Source: Gracilaria domingensis (lineage: Eukaryota; Rhodophyta; Florideophyceae; Gracilariales; Gracilariaceae). Taken from it: a stretch of DNA of 64,000 nucleotides. Below, in pieces: positions 34,707 to 45,480 of this stretch (positions are counted from its first letter, which is position 1; the number at the start of each line of letters is the position of its first letter). The notes under the pieces were generated by a model. It was not told where the DNA came from. It saw nothing but the letters and a program-made list of their open reading frames with translations, and made no database searches. The translations under genes and the position numbers were made by a program. The stretch lies in assembly GCA_022539475.1 (NCBI GenBank), contig VCMS01000081.1, positions 1-64,000 of the forward strand, read 5' to 3'.

Positions 34707-36310
34707 GTGCACCTAACTCGCAAAACGGGAACACAGACGTACATGTGGCCTAAGAAAGCGAAAGCTGCGAACATAGAGGTCATCATAGGTCCTGCTAATA
34801 CGTCGCACTTCTTGCAAGCCTGCGACCAATCGATTAATAAGCGGTACAAAGAGGTAGTGCGGGGCACATATGACTTACTGAATAAGAAAGCTTTCTTCGA
34901 TTTCGGAGAATACGGTATCAAGTTCGAGCTTGGTACGGCAGGATACCGGGCACTTACGAAAAGGGTTGTGCAGGAGGCATTTGACAAAGTAGCAATGTGG
35001 CCGATGGATTAGGCCTTTTTAATTAAGACGTTTTGACCCTTGTTTTGGTCTTAAGGACTACATTGACATACAACAGTTTTTAATTAAGGAGCTGAATCTT
35101 TCCTTTATTTTGAAATAAAGACAAGATTAACCGAGAGAAACGAACGGCTCCGGTAGAACTGTATGAACTCTTCTTACATCCAATGATCTTCTTTGGCGTC
35201 AAACCCTTTCTGACAACTTCCAACAGATCTGGGAAGCATTCCAACATTCCACCAACATGGCCGATAATGCATCTCAAAATGAAGATCCTGGATCAGAGGC
35301 GTCATCACTATCTCCTCAACAGAGTCATAAACCCTCAAAGACTTTGGTTTCGTCTTCTAGTCCTTCAAACCGTGTCAACTCACATCCACAGCAATCTTCA
35401 TGCAAAACGCAATCGAAACGATTCGTAATGAACAAGATTGAAAAAACCTGGATCTTTCGTCAATTGATTATGCTAAAAGCTCCTATCCAGAAGATGAAAA
35501 CACTGGAGAAGACATGCTTAGCAGTTGCCAAGAGTGCGCACATGAGACATGTTACAGACGATCAAATTGTTTCTGAAACTAATGAGTATGGAGTAGCATG
35601 ACGAAGACCGTATATGGCGCGGATAACTGCAGAAAACGTTATGCATGTTGCAAGAAATATCAACAACATGGTAAAGAAAGTACAAGTAGCGAAGCCTTGT
35701 GATGAAGACGACAAAGGTCCAATAGCAGCCGCGAAAGCAAAAGAAGGGGACGCCCGACATGTTTTGGATCAAGCTGTTCTTGATTATCGCCATGAGGCAA
35801 ACAAGAAGTCGCTTACTACTGGCGATGACTCAGCGACGGCACTCAAGAAGGTGCAGGAATCGTGTGCCCAGAAGCTGAAGCGGAGTCGAGAGCGACGAGC
35901 AGAATTCGGAGATAACAGAAAGAAACGGAAGGCGTTACGCGAGGCTCGGGAGAAGCGGAGAGCTGCGGCTGATGCTCAAAGTATTCGAGCGCAGACCAGA
36001 ATTAGCAAACGATGCTACTGCTAGTGCTGCTCTGCAGAGGAGACAGAGCGAGCAATTCGGTAATATTGTTGGGCTATATTCACAGAGCCAGGACCTCATC
36101 GCTCCGGAGCACGAAACGCCACTTCCACGGCCATTATCCACAGAGCCGCTCAATGATGCCTCGTTTTTGGAACAGTCAGAGACTGGTAATCGTGACATTT
36201 CTCCCACCGCTCCGAGTCTTGGTTCAGAGACAAGTGCAGGTGGGACATGTGTTTCTGGGGACGCGGTAGAGAAGAATACAGGACCAAATTGCACTGCAGA
36301 TGAGGAATGA
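34707..36310 (+). pseudogene. pogo/Tigger-like (DDE_1) transposase, C-terminal part, decayed
   Basis: The frame at 34707-35012 carries the end of a DDE_1 core: IEVIIGPANTSHFLQACDQS, the P-x-N-T-S-H-x-L-Q-x-x-D-Q signature of pogo-like transposases. A Ser/Pro-rich linker follows (35257-35480), then a helical tail (KTCLAVAKSAHMRHVTDDQI). A TGA at 35599-35601 interrupts the tail. The same frame resumes with MARITAENVMHVARNIN and a long basic coiled coil, and a frame change near 35960-36000 leads to the final 100 residues. The DNA-binding N-terminus and first catalytic Asp are absent. No terminal inverted repeats were found. Confidence 0.65.
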
Positions 36311-36475
36311 GGTGTCTCAGAAAATAATTTATGTGTTTAGGGGTGCAAAGTCCTTCGCTCGGTCGCCTCGGCTCCCTCAGTGTGGACTTTCCGCTCGCCC
36401 CGCCTCTTGAAAGCACCTATTATAGCTCCGCTACTATGATTCCGATTCTCTATCGTGTGCTTCTAGCTTCTCCAC

Positions 36476-37729
36476 CTACATTTCTCTTGTGATTAAAGCG
36501 TAGCCCGCTCTTCTAAACATCAAATCGCAGGGCATCGCCGCTGTTTCGTAAGCTATTGGAAACAAAGCTTTCTCAAACGGCCAGCGTCCTAAGAATATGC
36601 GGTATCTGTTGTTGATATATCCTATGCCACATTCATTTACCATCCGCTGCGTGCTAACGTACCGATTATATGACGATCGGTGCATCCATGATGTACCCTC
36701 GTTTTGTTTAAAGGTCACAACAAGCCTCCCATCCCCTCCAAAGCCCATGTCCGCCGTTCCGTGTTGTCCGTTTTCTAGAAACTCCGTGGGACGACAGTAT
36801 ACATTTGAGTTCGTGTATAGATTACGATCGTTTTCTGCGCCTTTGTTGCTGATCTCGAGCATAATAAACCTTCCGTTGAGATCACAGTAAACTAGAATTC
36901 ACCAAGCATGTGTTTTCCTGTATCCATCATATGCTTGTTGTTGCTCGTGTGGATCTTTTGGTCTCCATCTCTTGTTTTTCTTCCCGTCTACGAAAAAGAC
37001 GCACTTTGGAAACCCTAGAATTAATCCCTCCATATTGCTTCGTTTTTCGTTATTTGGCCAAGATATGAGCGTAGGCGTTACATATTTTAACGTTCTGTAT
37101 AATGCATACAGTCGGTGTCGAAAGTAGTATGACACTGTACCGAAAGATATACCGTATATATGACCATAGCGTTTGACTTCAATTCCACCTTCGTTGGAGC
37201 CACGGAGAACATCGAGCAGGAGAAATAAGATTTCCTCAGAAGACAATCGTCTCTTATGAGGGAGTTTTTCCGAGGCTACGTTTTCGCTTCTTACTTTGAA
37301 GGGCTCTTTAAGTTTTGATTCACACGGAGAATAGAGTGCATCAAAGTCATAAGTATCCATATGAACTGTTTTACGGAACAGTTGTACGTCGGGATCGTCT
37401 AAACGTATGCATTTGTAAACGTGAGTTGGTACGCGTCGTGCATACATCGATTTTTATCCGTTGAACGGATTTCCGCTTCCAGAACCAGCCTCATCATCAT
37501 CACATTCGTCTTCCATGCACAAGGCTTGGACATATCTGCTTCGTTCAGCACTCAAAGACAGCCCTTGAGCTATGAGCATGTCAGTGTGCGCGGTCGTTTG
37601 CCATAACTGTAGTAACATAAATAACGGCAGTGGTATGGACGGATTGCTCATGTTGCTTTGCGCAATCCTGCGACAGCAAAAGATATCTTCAGTGATGTTT
37701 TCTTGATCGAGCACAAGAATGCTGCTCAA
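36476..37729 (-). pseudogene. PIF/Harbinger transposase, nearly intact, two in-frame stops
   Basis: One reading frame covers 1.25 kb on the minus strand with only two stops, TAA at 37454-37456 and TGA at 36899-36901, and no frame change. An acidic leader (MEDECDDDEAGSGSG) comes first. A helix-turn-helix region follows (LSSEEILFLLLDVLRGSNEG, then HIYGISFGTVSYYF). The DDE_Tnp_4 core has FVDGKKNKRWRPK (first Asp), CDLNGRFIMLEI, GAENDRNLY (second Asp) and NECGIGYINNRYRIF (Glu), ending near 36476. This is the HARBI1-type order. The relatives' partner Myb-like protein was not found, and no clear terminal inverted repeat could be read. The element looks recent. Confidence 0.8.
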
Positions 37730-37841
37730 GAATTCACCTTATTTCAAATTCAAGAGTGCTCTGGAAACAGTGGTTTATTTCATAAAGACAGAATCCTTAC
37801 TTAAAAAGGTTTATTACCAGTTTCTCACTTGGGCCGAATAA

Positions 37842-38370
37842 ATGTGGGGATTCACTGCACCTACCAACCTGAATAGCAGTTACAATTACCAACGCATTGA
37901 GAACAAAAACAAGTGGAACGACGTTATGACCGTCATTAACAAAAGAATAGACATGTACTACAAGATGGTCTTAGTGCGTGAACTGCTGAACCAAAATAAA
38001 GACCGCATTGCAGACGTATTGTTACGTCATACCACAACGAAGAAGGCCATTTGGAAGAACTCATGTTAGCAAGTGGATAGTACGACAGTTCAGCGGGGAG
38101 CACAGCCGTACATGCGACGCATAGAGAAGTGATTAAGAAGCGAGAAGAACAAGAACAGAAGGAAAGGGAAGAAAAGCGTTCTAAGGCCCAGCGTAAAAAA
38201 GAGGCCGCAGGGAAACGCGAACTTGAAGCGGAACGCAAGGCGGGCCTCGGCGTCGAGCGCCAGTAGAAATTGAACGAGAAAGCAAAACTTCGTGCCGAGT
38301 CAGCGCGTCTTCGCGAGAAGCAGATGCAAGAGAAAGAAAGGTGCAGAGCTGTTTTAGCCATTGAGCGTTA
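37842..38370 (+). pseudogene. Second coiled-coil tail, probable pogo-type remnant
   Basis: A frame at 37842-38069 (NKWNDVMTVINKRIDMYYK) ends in a stop. Further on, about 38125-38370, an ATG-less stretch encodes a dense Glu/Lys/Arg coiled coil (EEQEQKEREEKRSKAQRKK), broken once by TAG at 38264-38266. Its composition resembles the tail of the pogo-like copy at 35.6-36.0 kb, also on the plus strand, so it may be the tail of a second copy. No catalytic part is present; the call rests on composition and position. Confidence 0.35.
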
Positions 38371-38866
38371 ACGGAAGGGAATGCGCGCGAGAGGAAGTCA
38401 TCAGAGCGTCAACAAAAGGAGCAGAAGACAAAAACGTCTCTGTCATGCACGCCAGGTATTGTTAACGTACCCTCAGGTGCCTTTTTGAGTGTTTCACATA
38501 GCAATAAAGAGGCGAGTTAGGCCTCGGTTGTCAGGAGAATTGCAAAGCGGCGAAGAAGAGCGATAAAGGCGTAGATGTTGTCACCATAAACGAAGAGGAA
38601 AGAGCCTTTGCCTGCAGTCTTTTGACAGTGCAAAACCTTCTGCGAGAAGTGTTAGAGACTCATTATGTCGGATTGGTCGAGTCTGTTGGGGACCAGAGCG
38701 CTATGGAGAACAAAGAGTGGGCGTGTTGGAGGTTGGCCCGGAACACAGAGTAAGTTCCAGATTGCCTTTTTTTGGGCAGAAGAGCGGTTTTGGGGCCGGT
38801 GAAGAGATAGCTCCGTAGCTTTTACATCGTAGAAACCTAGCACTTCATACTTGAGTGTACGTTATG
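38371..38866. other. No supported gene
   Basis: This is the stretch between the coiled-coil remnant and the Tc1/mariner end. Only short frames are seen, without motifs. Confidence 0.3.
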
Positions 38867-38868
38867 TA

Positions 38869-40447
38869 CAGTCCGCGAAATTCCAATAGCAGTAGCTCTA
38901 ATATCTGCTCCGCAGACGTCCCTTGACCCAACAGTTCTTGCAAGACCACCCAAGCCGCTTTTGATAGCCTTCCTGCCATGCACAAAAGCATGCTGGCACT
39001 CAAAAAGTAGCTGGCGTTGTCATAGTATATTAATACACTACGGAGCTCAATAAAAATCGGGCGAAAAGACAAAGCTCACAAGACATTCTTTATTAGCTCA
39101 CACAGTAGTCTTTGTACTTAGTGGCGTCTCTTTTCTTATCAATGACAGCAAGAAACCTGCGCTTGATGCTGTTGTACAGCGTAGCAAGTAGTCACTCGCT
39201 ATTGACGCCCAAGCTTCCACAACAACAGCCTTTAATTCTTGAACGTTCTCATAGATCTTATGACCTCTATAAACCTGACGTACGAGAGAACCCTACATAT
39301 TCTCAATTATATTGAGATCTAAAGACCTGGCATGCCACCAAAGTGTCCTTATATGGCGCGTAGAGAGCCAGTTACAACTAAACGCGCAGCTATGAATTGG
39401 TGGGATATCTTGTTGAAATATAAATGGATGCGATTGTCGAAAAGTGTCAGTTACTAAGAGCAAAAAACCAAGCCTCAATGTGTTACAGTACTTCTTAGAG
39501 TTTTGCTAATAATCCAAAAACACAATATTGGAGGCACTGTAAAACGAAATCGCACCCTAATCTATCACTGAGCGACCCCAATTTTGAAAAATGGAGAAAC
39601 AACAGGGCCTTTTCTGTAAATTGTGCCAGTACTTAGCCAAAATATCAGGGCCGTCTAAGTTGAACTTCCTTTTGTCTGAAGATATAACGCAAACCTAGAT
39701 TAGATCGTCTTTGGTGACCTAACGAAAAGCGCTGAGAAGCCTGAGTTCTTAATGTGTTAAGGGTATTTCGGGAATCTATGTGTAGTTAAAATATTGCGGA
39801 TGAGACTGTGTACAAGATATCTGCTGGACGTGGCAGACAGTAATGGGTTAGTTAGGTCGCTCACCTAATTAAGAAGCGCTATAATTATTTGTTGAACGCA
39901 GTCAGATCAGTAGCGTTTTGGCGCGTGTTGATATTTACTTTGTATTGGTAAGTCTAAACTGATTTTTGAGTAATTTTTTTGGTTTCATAAAGCAAGTTAT
40001 AGTCAGAATGGAATGCTATAGTTTGTCTTCATTGAAAGAAATTGCCTCAAGAGCTTGGGATAATGCCAGGATTTGGCATTGATTAGGAGCGCTAAGGTTC
40101 TCCTTTTTTGTCGTTGCTGGGATGCAAAATATAGAACAAAGCTGCTTGCATAAGTGGAACAGCTTTGTGATCCATGAGAGACTACAAATGGTTTTATATT
40201 TATGTTTATTTGGCGCCAATTATGGTGGGATGGTGTTCGTATTTGTTGAAACTGAGCAGTCGCTTTTGGCGCCATCGTGATGTTAATGACACCAACGTTG
40301 CGTGTGGGAGCCCATTTCAATTTGGTTTACACACAAGCCTTCACGGAGTGAGGTCCTTTACTGTGATGCTACGAAAGGTTCGAGAAGGAAACAGAGACTG
40401 AGCTATGCTGTTTTCTGTGCTTGGTGTTATTCGATTTTCGCGGACTG
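38869..40447 (-). mobile_element. Tc1/mariner element with terminal inverted repeats and TA duplication
   Basis: The left end reads TA then CAGTCCGCGAAA (38869-38880). The right end reads TTTCGCGGACTG (40436-40447) then TA. The first 12 bases are perfect inverted repeats and similarity continues to about 22 bases. The flanking TA dinucleotides at 38867-38868 and 40448-40449 are the expected target duplication. The length, 1579 bp, is typical of Tc1 elements. The transposase inside is on the minus strand and dead, but the intact ends mean the copy could have been moved by another transposase until recently. Confidence 0.85.
39093..39790 (-). pseudogene. Tc1/mariner transposase, decayed
   Basis: Read downward from about 39790: KDDLI, then SSDKRKFNLDGPD (the family's F-S-D-E-K-x-F-N-L-D-G-P-D block), AISFYSASNIVFLD, PFIFQQDIPPIHSC (the Q-x-D-N-A-P-x-H block), RTLWWHARSLDLNIIENM (the P-A-x-S-P-D-L-N-P-I-E-N-x-W block) and, after a frame change near 39170-39180, LYNSIKRRFLAVIDKKRDAT. 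At least three TAG stops interrupt the frame, one of them exactly where relatives have the Trp after IIENM. The N-terminal DNA-binding half, which should lie up to about 40300, is too decayed to read. Confidence 0.8.
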
Positions 40448-40449
40448 TA

Positions 40450-41706
40450 CACTAGTAGTGTACCAGAGCTATGATTGGGCGAGATTTGTTTTTAAATTTA
40501 GGCACGCATATAGCGGCTACCTGCGTTTAATGAAAAGGTGTTCCACATTTCCCAGGTCTGGAAGGTAGAACGCCGTTCCCGGGAGCACAGGCTAACTGCT
40601 GGCAATATAAATCGAAAAAGTTTTTTTTAAACTTCACTATTTTCGTATTGAAGACGGCCTATCTTCATCTAATTTTCTCTAATTCTTACGAAACTAACTT
40701 CGTTCGAAAGCGCTCACTCTTGGCTTTATGCAACCAGACTTTGAACGGCGTTCGTTGAATATTTGAAGAGATAGGCTAACATAAGCGCACCTCTTCAAAC
40801 GCTCTCAAGAAGAGCGAAAAATATAAATGGTAACTAGTGTCATGCACGCGCGGCAGAACACCGAACCTCAAACATTTATTCAAAAAGAAAGTCTAAAAAA
40901 GATCATGTTCTTCTCGTACATTGAGGATAAACGTACGAGAAGAGCATTCAAAGCGTTATCGTCTTCAAGCGCACTTCGTTAAGTGAGACGCTACGCCATA
41001 ACCTCAAACTAGTTGGCAATGAACTAATTCTGCAGCTGAACGATCTGGCCAAGCGGAGATTCGCTAAGAGCGATAACAGGCGTTTGCAGACGGCGACGTT
41101 CCCTACGGCTCAGACCGGTGGCTCTAAGATGCTCACAAAGCGTTGCGCGTCTTGGAGCCAGATCGACGAGAAGACGCAGTTTAGCGGCTTTCTCTGTGTA
41201 ACGAACGTTAGCAGCCCGGCGCTGCAAAGCTTCTCACACAGCCAAAACTGGACGCAGTCGTCGCTTTTCGCTCTAACTCTGCTTCTTATGAGGCGTTTCG
41301 ACTCTGTTTTGTTTCATTAGGAAGCTGATTGACGCTGCTTTCACATATGTGAAGGTGACGAAAACCTATTGAGAACCTCCAGCGCAGCAAGCGTTGTGCG
41401 GGAAGGTTTTGGCTCCGAGATGGCCACGCTCATGAAAATCTGTCGCCATTGTGCCGTTTATGAAACGTCGATTAATATATTTTGGGACGATTAATATAGC
41501 AAGCAGTTACTATGCCGATGATGATGATGATGATCATCATCAACCTCTATATTTCTATCTACGCGATATGCGTCCGTCCGCCGTCGGCGCTCCCGTGTTC
41601 GGGATCAAGCGCGAGCGCGAAGAAGCGGACAATCTCCTTCTACAACTACTCCACTCGTGTTTATGGTCAAACAATGTTGTCTACCCACCCTCCCTCTCCT
41701 GGGCGA
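40450..41706. other. No supported gene; GAT microsatellite
   Basis: No convincing frame. A (GAT)n run turning into its own complement (GATGATGATCATCATC) lies near 41517-41541. A stretch of several hundred bases at 40620-41400 shows repeated GCTCT/AAGAG-type motifs, but I could not define a unit. Confidence 0.3.
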
Positions 41707-41763
41707 AGAAACCAGTCAAGAAGGCACAGGGGACTGTCCCCTTGCCTTTTTGTACTGGTTTCT
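41707..41763. repeat. Short inverted repeat (hairpin) past the 3' end of the WWE-UDG-ART gene
   Basis: The arms AGAAACCAGT...GGGGAC and GTCCCC...ACTGGTTTCT pair over about 28 bases each, with a few mismatches and essentially no loop. The structure begins about 120 bases beyond the stop codon of the minus-strand gene at 41884, so it would fall in its 3' untranslated region or just past it. Confidence 0.55.
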
Positions 41764-41883
41764 TTACTATCTTCTCTTAGAGAAGATACTATGGCCCTTT
41801 GTTGGCTTTTTGCTTCTCAAAATTCACCGACTGTGTCATCATCAAATCAGGTCAAATTCAAAACGGTCTTAGACCGATTCGTC

Positions 41884-43787
41884 CTACCCAACAAGCCTCT
41901 CATCATCGACCTCTGTCATGTAAACTTGAGATAAATCGTCCGTCTTCAGAACTCTTGTGACCTCCAGTTGCGTCCCAGGGGCAAGTATGTACTCTTCCTC
42001 CGACTTGTGTGCAGACAAATCCATGATAGGTACGGCAGTTTTTGATTTTATGATGAAGAAAGTGCCGCCGCCAGCAAAAAATTGGGCAACGTCCTTGTTA
42101 GAAGAACAACTCGAAACGCCCCACCAAGTTACGACTTTTCCCTCAGAGTAAGAACTCGTGAGATCCTTTGAAATGCCCCGATAAAGCTCGCTAATATCTC
42201 TTGCCCGCGGAAGTTTGTCATGCCCTAGCAAGAACAGCAAAAGGTACGAATAGTAACATTGAACTTTCTTCCTATCCGCATTTCTCAGTGCTCGGTTCAA
42301 TCTTGAATACAAAGCATTTCCAGTATACAAGTAGATGGCTGCTCTTTCATCCTGGCTTAGTGTTGACTCTGTCTTCCTTGCTTTCACTATGTTCAAAGAA
42401 AGCTGTGCTGCAGAAGAAAGGCCTACAGGAGCACATGCTTCTATAATGCTCGTCAGCTGTGTGTTTCGCACACCAGTAATCGGCTCAAGAATTGCTCCCA
42501 ATTCCAATCCGTTTTGTATTCGCTCCAGGAACATTTTGTGCAACTCCTTAGTATTCGAAATGAACTCCCCGAATGCTCCAGATGTAGCTCCTACGCTAGT
42601 AAGCCAATCTTCCGTGGGCAGCCAGTCGACAGCTTTCATTCCAAGGGCCGTCATATGCTTGTTAACTTCTACAAAATGAGGGGACCTGTCACAGAACTTA
42701 TCACCCTGAGCTGCAGGGTTAAACCAATCGATATGTTTTACTGGCACTTCACAGAAGTTCTCCAATATGCGGCAAATGCGTTTCTTCATTCTTTTCGCAG
42801 CAGAACCCCACCAAAGAAAGAGCAGTGCTCGCCGATTATCATTTTGTTCTAGACCTGCCTTAGCTTCGACAATTTCCCGGATTATTCGCTCGATAACAGG
42901 ACGCCAGAACTTTTCATGTTCAGTAGCTGAGAAGGGACCACCTGTTGTAAGCGAAGCATTTAACAACAGAATTCCTTGAGCAAGCATTGCCTGAAACCAA
43001 TGCGGTGGGGATACGACATGCTTTTCTGCAATCAGAGAACGAAGCTGACTCGCTGTTGTTTTCTTCTCTACGCCGTACTTTTCCATGGCTGCTGCCTTAA
43101 CAATACAACGCATTGAAGCAGTGCTACCAAACTTGCTGCTCTTCCAATCATCAAAAGCGGCGTCAAACATGGCCACGCCAGTAGCAGACTCTAGTCGCGG
43201 ATACTAGATAGCACGGAAGGGGCGCATTAGTGAAAACAAAACAGAATATGTTAGACATCCCTAAACATTTCTTACGCAGCACAAGAAGAGGAACGTACTG
43301 GATTCTGACCGAAGATAATGACGCGCCATTCGACTGGAGGAAGAGGCTTGATGGCTTGGAAGGTGAGCTCTCGTACTGGGATGATAGCAGGATTTCTATC
43401 ACGTCCGATGAAAAGTTCTGGGGCCGGTAAATTTGAGATGAATGGTGCGAGAATCGGCTCCCACACGTGGGCACACCCACCACCGAAAAGACTATCCAAC
43501 GCAAGGGTGGCGGATTTCTTCTTTTTTGATGGGGGTTCGGTGCTTATCTCCGAGTGTTGGCGAATCTGACGCAGCTTCCCGGTAGTCAAATTGCGCTGCG
43601 TCAGCGACATTACGTTGACTTCATAGGAATAATAGCCCGACTTCACGTGATACACGGTGCGCTTGGAGTTGTTTTGGACGGCTTTAAGCTGGAGCAGAGA
43701 AAGTTTTTCACATGCTTTTGCGGTGTATGGATGCCATCCAGCGGGCTTTCCGTGCTCAGGTATCGGCAAGAGGTACTGCCAGACCAT
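41884..43787 (-). CDS. WWE / UDG-like / ADP-ribosyltransferase fusion, two exons
   Basis: Exon 1 is 43787-43299 and exon 2 is 43203-41884. The intron (95 nt, GTACGT...CTATCTAG, phase 0) joins GQNP to YPRLESATG. The product is 602 residues. Residues 1-77 form a WWE domain (MVWQYL..., SYEVNVMSLTQRNLTTGKLR), followed by a lysine run. Residues about 100-360 form a uracil-DNA-glycosylase-like domain: WRVIIFGQNP, LLLNASLTTGG, LLFLWWGSAAK, and a C-terminal HF...N...G...DW block. The UNG catalytic Asp (GQDP) is Asn here, and the HPSP loop reads HIDWFNPA. Residues about 450-590 form an arginine-type ADP-ribosyltransferase with R (LYRGIS, Arg505), S (VSSCSS, 527-531) and the E-x-E pair in SEEEYI (565-567). 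WWE domains bind ADP-ribosyl groups, so a nucleic-acid- or chromatin-directed ADP-ribosylating enzyme is plausible. Both exons are intact. Confidence 0.8.
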
Positions 43788-44702
43788 TGTAAAGTAATGT
43801 CACTGTGGAAATCGAGCAACTGGAGGCGAAGAAGAGATGTGAAGTGACTAGGTTGCTCATAGTTGGTCATGCTTCAGGGAAGCTTTTGCAGTTATTAGAA
43901 CAAGGACAAGGAAGAGCACGGTGAGATGAAGAAGCCAAAGCCTGATGGGTCCGGAGGATGGCAACGAGTCGGTCAAAATTTTGCACGGAAGGACCAACAT
44001 GATTGAGCCGCCGAGTCTCACATCTGCTAGGGCAGGCCATGGCTGGTGGTTGCTGTTGAGGTGTGCAGTGGTGACAGATGCGGTGACAGATGTGACGCTG
44101 TGTTCTGCATTACAGAAATCAACGATCTTGGGTTTTCTATGGCCATGTACATATCATACAGTGTTGGTCACGTGGTTGGAAAGCATGATTGATCTGTGCA
44201 GAAGATCTGGTTCGGATTAAGTTCAGCAGTCAACGTGCATTTCTTTCCTTTTGCGCCCGTCGGGTGTCTGCCTCGTCGCAAACGAAATCCGAAGGGAGGG
44301 AGAAAGTTTGTTGGCCGTTTCTGAATATCTCCAGTATACAACTAGAACCTGCAAGGCATGTTTCTGACGCCCACAACCCGCTGGAGAAGAATGGCAAGAT
44401 GTTAACCTCTGTCGCAAAAGTGTTTACCTGAGTAATATGTGTGCTGCTACATATGACCTAGGTGCACAACATAGGTCGAATTTGAGCAAGGCGAGCCTGA
44501 AAAATATCTTGCACTTCAAATCTGACTGGCTAAACTCGCATTGGGACTAAATGCTACATCTTCTTCTTCTTTAATGCGGACAACATCCTCTAATTTCTAG
44601 GATGTAGTAAAACTATCCTTACAGAAAGTTTTCTCTCGTCAGGAAGGCCAACAATCTATGTGGGTGTTGTCTAATCAAGTCGGGAAGAGTAAAGTTTTGA
44701 CG
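43788..44702. other. Upstream region of the WWE-UDG-ART gene, no further gene
   Basis: Short frames only. A GAAGAAGAAGATG-type run (plus strand CTTCTTCTTC near 44560-44570) could be the 3' tail of the adjacent minus-strand LINE. The promoter of the WWE-UDG-ART gene should lie just above 43790, but no core element stands out. Confidence 0.3.
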
Positions 44703-45480
44703 CTAAGCTACCGGTGGAAGTGTTTCTCGACGTGTGGCATTTGTCAAGGGACAGCGCAGGACTACGTGGTCTGCATCCCGTTTGACGTTCGTGCCGCATG
44801 TGCACCGTTCAGTTCTACCATTAAGATATGATGCGACTGGATGAAGACCTGCAACATGTCCAGTGTAGAGCTGTGCCAGTGTCACTTCTGCCTTTCGCAT
44901 GCATTGCTCATTCGCAAACAAATCTGGAGCTTCTGCAAGGAGTGGTTTCTTCTTCACTTTGTTCACTATTTGCGCCTTCGCATCCAGGAAATCGATCTTC
45001 ACCTCTATCTGTTCCATTATTTATAGCTGAAGGCCAGCTTTTGCAGCAGAATCCACACGCTCGTTTCGTATTATCCCGCAGTGGCCGGGAATCCAAACGA
45101 CATATACTTTGCATCGTCGGCTGATAGAGTGAAGTAATCTTGCCAGTTTTTGGAGGTAGTAAGATTGCTTCCGCAAGCTTCCTTGCAAAGCGAGGACAAT
45201 CGACTGAGAGTCGGTGAAGATTCGTAAAATTCCTTCGAAGTGTTCGGGAATTTGTTCTAGTGCGGCAAGCATTGCAAGGATTTCAGTGGTGTAGGAGCAC
45301 ACGTTGACCCCTGCGGCGATGGCTTGCTGTTTCATCAGTGTACCATCTGCCCCCCATATTTCAAAGGCTGCTGAGCCAACTGTGGTGGTAGTGAGGAATC
45401 GAATTTCAAGATGGCCTCCTTCATCATCGGTTACCCTGTTGCACTCTGTGCTCAGCTGGTACGCTACATAAGACGAACGA
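44703..45480 (-). mobile_element. LINE 3' end: RNase H and C-terminal zinc-type segment
   Basis: From about 45480 downward a frame opens with VGSAAFEIWGADG. It contains an RNase H domain: TTEILAMLAALE (Glu), LRIFTDSQS (Asp), then VYVVWIPGHCGI and NERVDSAAKAG (last Asp). A TAA stop follows at about 45021. The same frame then continues for 100 codons into a cysteine/histidine segment, CTCGTNVKRDADHVVLRC, the C-terminal zinc-type motif common in I/Jockey/R1-like LINEs. The polymerase and endonuclease are missing, so this is a 5'-truncated copy, as usual for LINEs. Confidence 0.7.

Noticed and set aside
36340-36420. Possible Harbinger terminal repeat (GGGGTGCAAAGTCC) matching a site near 37850
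   Set aside because: The match to the opposite flank is too weak and no three-base target duplication could be read.
41884-43176. ART gene starting at 43176 as a free-standing protein
   Set aside because: That codon is GTG, and the frame continues upstream to a clean splice acceptor that completes a glycosylase motif with exon 1.
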